Part shown: piece after piece, positions 1-5,888 of the stretch | Layout of the letters: the number at the start of each line of letters is the position of its first letter | How positions within the stretch are numbered: the first letter of the stretch is position 1 | NCBI GenBank assembly: GCA_027729865.1 | Contig: JAQCBM010000052.1 | Location: 1-10,005, forward strand | DNA from: Actinomycetota bacterium | GTDB lineage: Bacteria; Actinomycetota; Actinomycetes; S36-B12 | Reading direction: 5' to 3' | Length of the DNA: 10,005 nt | The notes under the pieces: model-generated | What the model was told of the DNA's origin: nothing | Database searches by the model: none | The model's input: only the letters and a program-made list of their open reading frames with translations | Made by a program: the position numbers and the translations under genes

Positions 1-303
1 GAGACATCCTCGCGCCTTGACCTGCTGGTGCTCGGCGATGGCCAGTGTCCCCATCGCGATGTCTTCGAAATCGATTTCCGGCCACACATGATGCCCAGCG
101 GCTTTCAAAGAATTCACCTCATCGACCCGTTGGGATATCCGATCCTCGATCGCCGCGAATGCATCTTCGACGGATCTACCCGAGGATTCAATTGCGGATC
201 TGATGGCCCGCTTGACTTCCACGATGGCACCGGACAGGTCGTCCGGGGTCGATTCCCAGTACGGCAACTGTTCGATCACAGGCTCGGCAGTTAGGCGCTG
301 CAT
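1..303 (-). CDS. DUF1479 (YbiU-like) putative oxygenase, N-terminal part, cut by window edge
   Basis: Reading the minus strand from the ATG at 303 gives 101 open codons to the window edge, so the C-terminal part is missing. The fragment has an acidic helical N-terminus, then a segment around residues 58-82 (DEVNSLKAAG, then HHVWPEIDFEDIAMGT), then VKARGC at 95-100. This order matches E. coli YbiU (VAEINALKAQG, VWPVLSYADI, IKRRGC) as I remember it, so the DUF1479 family call is good. That family is predicted to have a 2-oxoglutarate/Fe(II) dioxygenase fold, but its substrate is not established and the metal-binding part lies outside the window. A purine run GGGAG sits about 14 nt upstream of the ATG, which is a long spacing. 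No in-frame start was seen just upstream. The gene is divergent from the oxidoreductase at 418. The plus-strand reading of this region is a shadow. Confidence 0.8.
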   Translation of the reverse strand, partial: MQRLTAEPVIEQLPYWESTPDDLSGAIVEVKRAIRSAIESSGRSVEDAFAAIEDRISQRVDEVNSLKAAGHHVWPEIDFEDIAMGTLAIAEHQQVKARGCL

Positions 304-417
304 GGCAGATGACTCTACTCCCGAGAGTGGTCCGAACACGCCCTCATCGGGCCGTCGACGGAGGTCGTCGGCGCTAGGGTCGGGCGTCATTCCACTGCGA
401 AATGAGGGACCAGGGAC
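304..417. promoter_or_regulatory. Divergent intergenic region with 10-bp palindrome
   Basis: This gap separates the divergent DUF1479 and oxidoreductase genes and must hold both promoters unless transcription starts inside a gene. I see no convincing -35/-10 pair. A perfect 10-bp palindrome, CCGTCGACGG, lies at 352-361, near the middle of the gap, which suits an operator. A weaker inverted repeat, ACTCT/AGAGT with a 7-nt loop, lies at 312-328 in the leader of the minus-strand gene. A regulatory role is inferred from position only; short GC-rich palindromes also occur by chance. Confidence 0.35.
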
Positions 418-1593
418 ATGGGTGCAGCGTCGGTGGACAAGCCGATCGGGGTGTTAGTTGTCGGAACAGGTCAAATCGGCCGCGTACACGTCGAATGTGC
501 CCGTCGTGCCGGTGCGCACGTCGTGGGACTTGTTGGTTCTAGCCCCGAACGCGCAGGAGTCAAAGCACGGCAGTGGGACGTGCCCCAGGCGTATCCCGAT
601 CTCACGACGGCCCTCATGGATGCGAACGTGGATGTCGTCCATGTAGCCAGCCCGAACAATGTGCACGCCGAACAAGCACGAGCGGCCATCGATGCGGGAA
701 AGCATGTGATTTGCGAGAAGCCTCTAACGATCGATTCATCGCAGGCGGCTGACCTCGTGACACGTGCACGGAAGGCCGATCTCGTGAATGCCACGTGCTT
801 CAACTTCCGCTTCTACCCGTTGATGCACGAGGCACGAGCCATGGTTTCTCGCGGAGATATCGGCGACCCTCTGTTCATAACCGGCTCTTATCACCAAGAC
901 TGGTTATTGCGGGAGACCGATTGGAATTGGCGCCTTGAGCCCGAACGGGCAGGACAACTGCGTGCTGTTGCCGATATAGGTTCGCATTGGCTGGATCTAG
1001 TCACCTGGATTGCACAACGCGAGATCACCGAAGTCCTGGCAGATCTGCACACGTTCCGGCCCACACGTATCCGCCCGGACGGGGAAGTCGAAACGTTCAG
1101 CGGCCTTGCCGCGACAACGGGCACACCCGTCACCATGACATCTGACGACGCCGCAACCGTGGCCCTGCACATGAACGGAGGGACACGTGGATCGTTCACT
1201 GTTAGCCAGGTCTCGGCTGGGCGCAAGAACGATCTGCGATTCGAGCTAGCAGGAACCGAAGGTTCGCTCATGTGGAGTTCCGAGGCCAGCGACACGTTGT
1301 GGATAGGACGTCGCGGACGCACCAATGAGATTCTCCTAAAGGACCCCGTTCACCTCGATCCAACGGCTACGAACATCTCTTTCTATCCAGGTGGACACGT
1401 TGAGGGATACGGCGAAGCCTTCACTAGTCTGTTCGCCACCATCTACGCAGACGTTGCACGAGGTAACCCATCCCCCGAACCCCTCTATCCCACGTTCGAG
1501 GACGGTTATCGAGGTTTGCTTGTTGCCGATGCGATCTCTATCAGTGGACAAGACCGCGCCTGGAAAGCGGTCGCACCAACCCGATCCAGATGA
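418..1593 (+). CDS. Gfo/Idh/MocA family NAD(P)-dependent oxidoreductase
   Basis: This 391-residue cytoplasmic protein has the family's usual length and two-domain plan. The N-terminal Rossmann fold shows GTGQIG at residues 16-21 and the EKP motif at 100-102, whose Lys is catalytic in the family. The second half is the alpha/beta substrate-binding domain, with DIGSHWLD at 186-193 supplying the conserved GxHxxD (His190). Members oxidise or reduce sugars, inositols and related polyols, or act on other cyclic substrates. Nothing in the sequence fixes the substrate. The ATG at 418 follows an AGGG run about 12 nt upstream; a GTG at 433 is a possible alternative start just before the first beta strand. 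The divergent DUF1479 gene suggests a small catabolic locus, but no transporter or regulator for it lies in the window. The stop at 1593 is 29 nt before a tRNA gene and no terminator hairpin is evident. Confidence 0.9.
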   Translation: MGAASVDKPIGVLVVGTGQIGRVHVECARRAGAHVVGLVGSSPERAGVKARQWDVPQAYPDLTTALMDANVDVVHVASPNNVHAEQARAAIDAGKHVICEKPLTIDSSQAADLVTRARKADLVNATCFNFRFYPLMHEARAMVSRGDIGDPLFITGSYHQDWLLRETDWNWRLEPERAGQLRAVADIGSHWLDLVTWIAQREITEVLADLHTFRPTRIRPDGEVETFSGLAATTGTPVTMTSDDAATVALHMNGGTRGSFTVSQVSAGRKNDLRFELAGTEGSLMWSSEASDTLWIGRRGRTNEILLKDPVHLDPTATNISFYPGGHVEGYGEAFTSLFATIYADVARGNPSPEPLYPTFEDGYRGLLVADAISISGQDRAWKAVAPTRSR

Positions 1594-1622
1594 ACGGATA
1601 AGGCATCGGTACCCTCCCACGC

Positions 1623-1696
1623 GGGCCCATAGCTCAGTTGGCTAGAGCGCTTCCCTTACAAGGAAGATGTCATCGGTTCGAGTCCGGTTGGGCCCA
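1623..1696 (+). tRNA. tRNA-Val (anticodon UAC)
   Basis: The full cloverleaf can be folded by eye. The acceptor stem GGGCCCA (1623-1629) pairs with TGGGCCC (1689-1695). The D arm is GCTC/GAGC (1632-1635 with 1645-1648). The anticodon stem is CTTCC/GGAAG (1650-1654 with 1662-1666) around loop CTTACAA, giving anticodon TAC at 1657-1659, which reads valine GUA codons. The T arm is ATCGG/CCGGT with loop TTCGAGT. The discriminator base is A at 1696 and CCA is not encoded, so it must be added after transcription. Length is 74 nt with a short variable loop. No att-like duplication of its 3' end and no integrase were seen nearby. Confidence 0.96.
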
Positions 1697-1697
1697 C

Positions 1698-2198
1698 TCA
1701 CAACTCTTCTTGCAGCGCCAGCAGCGTGACACCAGGAACCGGTTGCCAATCGCGTTCCGGCTGGCGAGTGAATCCGTGCTTTCGATACATCGCCATCGCT
1801 CCGGCATTGTTGTCGCGAACGCAGATCGCCATCCGGTGGGAGCCGACGTCACGGGCGTGGGCAAGACAGGCGTCAATGAGCGCGGTGCCTACCCCGCTGC
1901 CCCATGCGGAAGGTGCGACCGCGAGAAATCGGAACTCGACTTCGCCGTCTTGACCGATCTCGCGGAACGGTGAGCCTTCCGGGGTGATCGTGACGGTTCC
2001 CACCACCTGTCCATCGCGTTCGGCGACCAGGATGAGTGCCTCCCGGTGCCGGGCGGAGGTATCGGCCAGGACCTGGCCGTAACGGCCGTCTGGACCATCC
2101 TCGAGTTGCTCTGCTGCTTGGTAGGCCTGGACGCAGATCTGACCGACGATCTCGAGGTCTTCCTCTTGCGCCGGGCGGACGGAAATCCGGTTGCTCAC
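1698..2198 (-). CDS. GNAT family N-acetyltransferase
   Basis: This 166-residue single-domain protein has the GNAT fold order. N-terminal IRVRPA-like strand and helices are followed by strands VAERDGQVVGTVTI (58-71) and EFRFLAVAPSAWG (88-100). Motif A, WGSGVGTAL (99-107), is the Q/RxxGxG/A loop that binds the acetyl-CoA pyrophosphate. The C-terminal NNAGAMAMYRKHGF (130-143) is the usual helix-strand end. It should transfer an acetyl group from acetyl-CoA to an amine, but the acceptor cannot be told; it may be a small molecule, a toxin or a protein N-terminus. The start is GTG at 2198 and no strong Shine-Dalgarno is visible before it. The stop ends 1 nt from the 3' end of tRNA-Val on the opposite strand, so read-through would be antisense to the tRNA. 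It is divergent from the secreted-protein gene at 2282. Confidence 0.88.
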   Translation of the reverse strand: MSNRISVRPAQEEDLEIVGQICVQAYQAAEQLEDGPDGRYGQVLADTSARHREALILVAERDGQVVGTVTITPEGSPFREIGQDGEVEFRFLAVAPSAWGSGVGTALIDACLAHARDVGSHRMAICVRDNNAGAMAMYRKHGFTRQPERDWQPVPGVTLLALQEEL

Positions 2199-2281
2199 CG
2201 GTGGACTATGACACGAGGGCGAATAGGCCTCTTGCGGCGAAAGCGCCCTAATGCTGCAGGAGATTTGCCTATTGTTCGCCC
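2199..2281 (+). promoter_or_regulatory. Divergent intergenic region / foldable leader of the secreted-protein gene
   Basis: This 83-bp gap lies between the GNAT gene and the secreted-protein gene. AATAGGC (2222-2228) pairs with GCCTATT (2267-2273). The flanking GCG (2219-2221) can extend the stem with CGC (2277-2279) across a small bulge. Inside the loop is a GGCG-AAAG-CGCC hairpin (2236-2247) and the only good Shine-Dalgarno, GCAGGAGA around 2257-2263. That site is about 19 nt from the ATG at 2282, far longer than usual, and the 3' strand of the outer stem fills the space between. A TATGAC at 2207-2212 could be a -10 element, but no matching -35 was found. The pairing is seen; the role is inferred. 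Confidence 0.35.
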
Positions 2282-4012
2282 ATGCGCCTGAGGTCCGCTT
2301 CGCTCATGACGCTCACGGTTGTGTTGAGCCTGGGGATCGCCCTCCCAGCGACAGCACCGGCGATGACCGTCGAGATCTGCGATGCGGATTCGCAGTCCTG
2401 CGATGTGGTGCAGAACGGCGGACCGACCCAGGACTACCAACCCACGCCGCCCGAGTGGGCGCCGCAAGGAACGGTGGTCGCCGATTCCGGTTTCGTCACT
2501 CTCCAGGATTCATTCCAGTTCTTCAACTACGGGCAGCGGCTCGGTGACCGTAATGCGCTGCTCGGCTACAACGCGAACGAGTTCGCGGCACAACTGACAC
2601 CCGCCAGCATGCTGCGAATGTTCGGTGCCGATGTCGCATGCACTCACTACTCGAAGGATGACTCGGGCAAGGAGACCTGCATTCCCAAGCCAGCCGTGGC
2701 CGAGTGGATCGATGCGGCGAATAACTACATGTGGGGTGGACACTGCTACGGAGTTGCAGCCCTCAACGCTCAACTCTTCAACGGCGAGTTGATGCGCTCG
2801 CGGCTTACCGATGCACAGATCAACTCCGGGGTGCGTCTGGATTCGAAGGTCCAAGGCGAGTTGGCCTACTGGTGGACCACTCAGATGACTTCCAACCCCG
2901 CAGAGGGGAAACTCACCGATCCGTTGACCGTTGTCCAGACTCTGCGCGAAAACCTGCAGCCTGGCCAGATCCCGTATGTGCTCGTCCTTTCCTTCGAGGT
3001 CGAGGGACAGCCTGCCGGACACGCCATCACTCCTACGGCCGTCTACGAGCGCGCGAATGGGGATTTCGACATCGCGGTGTACGACAACAATTTCCCAATG
3101 CGCACCCGGGCCATCCGCGTCGATAGGTCGCAGAACTCCTACGAGTACCTGGTCGGAACGATTCCCGATGGTCCGCAGGTGTTTTCCACCGGTGATGCGA
3201 CGAACATGACGATCGGCCTCGTACCGCTGTCGGATATCCAAGGCACGCTGGACTGCCCGTTCTGCGCGGGGAAAGAGCAGATAGTCGCGTTCGGCTCCAA
3301 GCAACCGATTCCATCGTCCGTGAGGACGAACATCCGGGCACTGGACGGATCCGAGATACCCGATCTGAAGAAGCATCCGAACCTGAACCCGTCTTCCGGT
3401 TCCCTTCCCGCATTCCGCATGCCTCCAGGAACGGACTTCAAGGTAACGGTCGACAACTCGGCGAACGACCAACCGCTCAATCTCTTCGCCAACACCTTCT
3501 TGGCAGACGGCACAGTGTTGGATTCCGCGCCACTGGTTCCTGCAGGGGCCACGATGACCCTCGAGGTCCGGGCCGGACAGCGTTCGGTTTCGGTGTCTTC
3601 GGACAAGCAGACCGTGGCTCGCTACCTTCAGGCGGCCGTGGAACGACAGGGAGATGACTACAACGCCTGGTTCGTAGCGGATTGGAAAGACAAGGGGTCC
3701 GCATCAGCGCCATTCACGCTCACCGAAGCCGATGGCGTGGCTGAGTACAGCGTCGGTGGGACCGGCGACGTACGAGTGAATGTCATCACCCAGCGGATTC
3801 GGTCTAGAGGGACCGTGCCGGCGGCGCACACGGATAGATCAGTGGTGCTGCGGCCCGGTGACAAGCTCCGCATTGACATCACCGAGTGGACCGGCGACGG
3901 CGGCGTTCCCGAACTCATTCTCCAGGGAGCAGACGGGTCGAGTCGCAACGTGACGATGGATCGTGGTCTAGGACCGAAGGCGAACGTCGTCGATCCTCAG
4001 CCAGCTTTGTAG
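2282..4012 (+). CDS. Secreted protein with candidate Cys-His-Asp (papain-like) active site; function unknown
   Basis: I do not recognise a named gene here. The 576-residue protein begins with a Sec signal peptide: basic MRLRSAS, a hydrophobic stretch at about 9-22, and a likely cut after APA (25-27). No lipobox and no C-terminal anchor are visible, so it is probably exported and soluble. Residues 151-160 (WGGHCYGVAA) hold Cys155 at the head of a probable helix. PAGHAITPTAVY (245-255 region) supplies His247, and IAVYDNNFPM supplies Asp268 with Asn269/270 on the next strand. This Cys helix, His strand, Asp/Asn strand order is that of papain/C39/transglutaminase-like folds. A DCPFC pair (Cys325, Cys328) and Cys33/40/120/133 could form disulfides. 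From about 380 to the end the protein looks beta-rich, perhaps two sandwich domains for binding. The ATG at 2282 keeps the basic n-region; the ATG at 2306 is an alternative. Enzyme activity is inference; an inactive relative is possible. Confidence 0.8.
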   Translation: MRLRSASLMTLTVVLSLGIALPATAPAMTVEICDADSQSCDVVQNGGPTQDYQPTPPEWAPQGTVVADSGFVTLQDSFQFFNYGQRLGDRNALLGYNANEFAAQLTPASMLRMFGADVACTHYSKDDSGKETCIPKPAVAEWIDAANNYMWGGHCYGVAALNAQLFNGELMRSRLTDAQINSGVRLDSKVQGELAYWWTTQMTSNPAEGKLTDPLTVVQTLRENLQPGQIPYVLVLSFEVEGQPAGHAITPTAVYERANGDFDIAVYDNNFPMRTRAIRVDRSQNSYEYLVGTIPDGPQVFSTGDATNMTIGLVPLSDIQGTLDCPFCAGKEQIVAFGSKQPIPSSVRTNIRALDGSEIPDLKKHPNLNPSSGSLPAFRMPPGTDFKVTVDNSANDQPLNLFANTFLADGTVLDSAPLVPAGATMTLEVRAGQRSVSVSSDKQTVARYLQAAVERQGDDYNAWFVADWKDKGSASAPFTLTEADGVAEYSVGGTGDVRVNVITQRIRSRGTVPAAHTDRSVVLRPGDKLRIDITEWTGDGGVPELILQGADGSSRNVTMDRGLGPKANVVDPQPAL

Positions 4013-4022
4013 CGATAGCCAC

Positions 4023-4538
4023 CTAGCCAAGCGGGGCTTGGCCAGCCAGATGCTCAAAAACGACGCTGGTTTGCGTGGATTCGATATCCGCATCGGTGGA
4101 CAGGTTGCCGGCAACGAAGGTGCGCAAGCCCTCGGTATTCGAAGCGACGATGTGGATGAGGAAGTCGTAGGCACCTGCGATGAAGAACACGTTCAGCACG
4201 CCCGGCTCGTTGGCCAAGCGCTCGGTCATCGCCATCAGTCCTGGCCGGGCTGCGGGGCGCACGCGAACGAAGATCACCGCCTGCAGGTCGGCGCCCGCAG
4301 CCGAGTAATCAATATCGGCGCGGAATCCGCGGATGATGCCCCGATCGATAAGCGAGCGGGTACGAGCCAGGCAGGTGGAGGCCGCGATACCGACCCGGGC
4401 GGCGAGCGCGTTGTTGGGCTGGCGGCCATCGCGCACGAGGGCGTCGACGATCTTCTTGTCGATGTCATCCAGCGAGCCCAGCAGATTCTTCGGCAGGACC
4501 GCCCTCTGACCGGCTGATTTCGCATTTTGTTCGCTCAT
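4023..4538 (-). CDS. Lrp/AsnC family transcriptional regulator (AldR-like, likely regulator of ald)
   Basis: This 171-residue protein has the two Lrp/AsnC domains. An N-terminal winged helix-turn-helix starts at LDDIDKKIVDAL (23-34), with its recognition part at LAARVGIAASTC through RTRSLIDRGII (45-69). A RAM effector/oligomerisation domain covers about 86-163 and includes AGAYDFLIHI (121-130), the conserved turn near the amino-acid pocket. Such proteins assemble into dimers to octamers and respond to amino acids. The gene is divergent from alanine dehydrogenase, the same arrangement as M. tuberculosis aldR-ald, so control of ald by alanine or another amino acid is the natural inference. The leading 20 residues before the HTH are a little longer than in compact Lrp proteins. 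No clear Shine-Dalgarno precedes the ATG at 4538, so translation may be leaderless. Autoregulation through the shared intergenic sites is likely. Confidence 0.9.
   Translation of the reverse strand: MSEQNAKSAGQRAVLPKNLLGSLDDIDKKIVDALVRDGRQPNNALAARVGIAASTCLARTRSLIDRGIIRGFRADIDYSAAGADLQAVIFVRVRPAARPGLMAMTERLANEPGVLNVFFIAGAYDFLIHIVASNTEGLRTFVAGNLSTDADIESTQTSVVFEHLAGQAPLG
4026..4042. terminator. Candidate hairpin between convergent genes
   Basis: GCCAAGC (4026-4032) and GCTTGGC (4036-4042) form a perfect 7-bp stem with a 3-nt GGG loop. It lies just past the stop of the secreted-protein gene and inside the last codons of the convergent lrp-type gene. No T tract follows on either strand, so it is not a classical intrinsic terminator. 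Actinobacterial terminators often lack the T tract, and the 10-bp gap between the stops leaves little other room. The terminator role is inferred. Confidence 0.4.
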
Positions 4539-4630
4539 TTGATCAATGTACGACCATCTGTTCCGCAGATCTGGACATTGTCATCGTTTTATCCGATCGT
4601 TGCCCACATCGACGTCTGCAGGAGGCAGCC
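4539..4630. promoter_or_regulatory. lrp-ald divergent control region with three GATC palindromes spaced 27 bp
   Basis: This 92-bp gap must hold both promoters. Three short palindromes share a GATC core: TTGATCAA (4539-4546), CAGATCTG (4566-4573) and CGATCG (4594-4599). Their GATC cores begin at 4541, 4568 and 4595, exactly 27 bp apart. The first two also share an ATC 11 nt after the core. Lrp/AsnC proteins bind arrays of partly palindromic sites along one DNA face, so this is a good operator candidate. A TGGACA at 4572-4577 could be a -35 for ald, with only a weak -10 (GATCGT, 4595-4600) at 17 bp; both would overlap the palindromes. Confidence 0.5.
4620..4625 (+). promoter_or_regulatory. Strong Shine-Dalgarno site of ald
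   Basis: AGGAGG at 4620-4625 lies 5 nt before the ATG at 4631. It fixes that codon as the start of alanine dehydrogenase and contrasts with the divergent lrp-type gene, which has no visible site. Confidence 0.85.
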
Positions 4631-5731
4631 ATGCGGCTAGGGGTTCCCCGGGAGATCAAGAACAACGAGTTCCGCGTGGCGATCACGCCCGCCGGGGTGG
4701 TGGAAGCCACCCGCCACGGGCACGAGGTGGTCATCGAGTCAGGCGCCGGCGAGGGATCTCGCATCAGCGATGCGGAGTACATCGCCGCCGGTGCGACGAT
4801 GCTGCCGACCGCCGCCGAGGTGTGGTCCACCGCGGACGTCCTACTGAAGGTCAAGGAACCGATCGCGCAGGAGTACCAGTACTTCCGTTCGGACCTCGTC
4901 TTGTTCACCTACCTGCACCTCGCAGCCGATGAACCACTCACGAAGGCACTGATTGACAGCGGCATGACCGCAATCGCCTACGAAACCGTCGAACTGTCTG
5001 ACGGCTCTCTGCCGCTACTCGCCCCGATGTCGGAGATCGCCGGTCGACTGGCTCCGCAGGTCGGCGCCGAAGCATTGCTTCGCGCATCGGGTGGTCGCGG
5101 GGTGCTGCTCGGTGGTGCCTCCGGAGTGCCGAGTGCGAACGTGGTGGTGATCGGCGGCGGCGTGGCCGGAGTCAACGCGGCCACTATCGCTGTCGGCATG
5201 CAAGGAAACGTGAAGATCTTGGACACCAACATCGCCAAGTTGCGACAGATCGACGCCGCCTTCCACGGGCGTATCGACACCATCGCCTCCAACACCTTCG
5301 AGATCGAACGCGCCTGCTTGGATGCCGATCTGGTGATCGGTGCGGTGCTGGTGGCCGGTGCGCGCGCACCACACTTGGTGAAGGACGAACTGGTTGCCCG
5401 CATGAAGCCCGGTGCGGTGTTGGTCGACATCGCTATCGACCAAGGTGGTTGCTTCGAATCCTCGCGTCCCACCACGCACGAAGATCCGACCTATCCGGTG
5501 GCGGACACGATCTTCTACTGCGTGGCCAACATGCCCGGAGCGGTTCCGCACACCAGCACCTATGCACTCACCAACGTCACGCTTCCCTATGTCGTGCGGC
5601 TACTCGATCAAGGCTGGCAGGAGGCCCTGGGCAGCGATCCCGCCTTCGCCCTCGGGCTGAACGTCGCCGGCGGGGCGATCGTCAACCACGGTGTCGCCGA
5701 GGCCTTTGCGCACCTGCCACGCGTTTCCTAA
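4631..5731 (+). CDS. ald: Alanine dehydrogenase
   Basis: This cytoplasmic NAD-dependent enzyme interconverts L-alanine and pyruvate plus ammonia, linking nitrogen assimilation, alanine catabolism and NADH balance. The 366 residues match the family's length almost exactly. The catalytic and substrate residues fall at the numbers known for the M. tuberculosis enzyme: Arg15 (NEFRVA), Lys75 (LKVKEP), His96 (TYLHLAAD) and Asp270 (IAIDQGG). The Rossmann domain shows VVVIGGGVAG (171-180) and an acidic residue at the end of the next strand, Asp198 (KILDTN), as expected for NAD preference. The start MRLGVPREIK is the family's typical N-terminus and follows a strong Shine-Dalgarno. The divergent Lrp/AsnC gene is the probable regulator. 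A hairpin follows the stop. Nothing looks truncated or unusual. Confidence 0.98.
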   Translation: MRLGVPREIKNNEFRVAITPAGVVEATRHGHEVVIESGAGEGSRISDAEYIAAGATMLPTAAEVWSTADVLLKVKEPIAQEYQYFRSDLVLFTYLHLAADEPLTKALIDSGMTAIAYETVELSDGSLPLLAPMSEIAGRLAPQVGAEALLRASGGRGVLLGGASGVPSANVVVIGGGVAGVNAATIAVGMQGNVKILDTNIAKLRQIDAAFHGRIDTIASNTFEIERACLDADLVIGAVLVAGARAPHLVKDELVARMKPGAVLVDIAIDQGGCFESSRPTTHEDPTYPVADTIFYCVANMPGAVPHTSTYALTNVTLPYVVRLLDQGWQEALGSDPAFALGLNVAGGAIVNHGVAEAFAHLPRVS

Positions 5732-5745
5732 TCAGCAGCCCTGAT

Positions 5746-5766
5746 GCCCTCGTCTTCATCGAGGGC
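5746..5766 (+). terminator. Hairpin downstream of ald, candidate terminator
   Basis: GCCCTCG (5746-5752) and CGAGGGC (5760-5766) form a perfect 7-bp GC-rich stem with loop TCTTCAT, 14 nt after the ald stop. No T tract follows (TATGCTGG). Its place between ald and the thi riboswitch fits a terminator that separates the two units. The lack of a T tract leaves the call moderate. Confidence 0.55.
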
Positions 5767-5788
5767 TATGCTGGTCGTTACAACTAAA

Positions 5789-5883
5789 GCACTGGGGAGC
5801 TCGCGCGATACGGCGGGCTGAGAGGGCAGTCGCGGCTGCCGACCCAAGAGAACCTGATCTGGGTAATGCCAGCGATAGGGAGG
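5789..5883 (+). promoter_or_regulatory. TPP (thi-box) riboswitch upstream of thiB
   Basis: The conserved thi-box elements appear in order: GGGGAGC (5794-5800), GGCTGAGA (5816-5823), GACCC near 5841-5845, then AACCTGATCTGGGTAATGCC ending in AGCGATAGGGA (about 5851-5881). The P3 stem is supported by AGCTCGC (5798-5804) pairing with GCGGGCT (5813-5819). An extra hairpin, GGCAG/CTGCC, follows, and CTGG-GTAATG-CCAG forms P5. The aptamer binds thiamine pyrophosphate. The conserved 3' end AGGGAGG is also the Shine-Dalgarno of thiB (5878-5883), 5 nt from its ATG, and no terminator lies between. Control is therefore probably translational, by hiding the ribosome site when TPP binds. A clean P1 pairing was not obvious by eye. 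The weak -10-like TACAAC (5779-5784) could place the transcript start near the aptamer's 5' end. Confidence 0.95.
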
Positions 5884-5888
5884 ATTCC

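Noticed and set aside
28..294. Plus-strand open frame of 88 codons
   Set aside because: It is opposite the DUF1479-like gene, which has recognisable family sequence; this frame has no recognisable features.
1623..1696. tRNA-Val gene as an integration site for a mobile element
   Set aside because: No duplicated tRNA 3' end, integrase or phage-like gene is visible in the window; the flanking genes are ordinary chromosomal types.
2510..3472. Long minus-strand open frame (320 codons)
   Set aside because: It is fully antisense to the secreted-protein gene, is rich in Arg/Gly/His/Val as expected for the reverse of GC-rich code, and shows no family motif or ribosome site.
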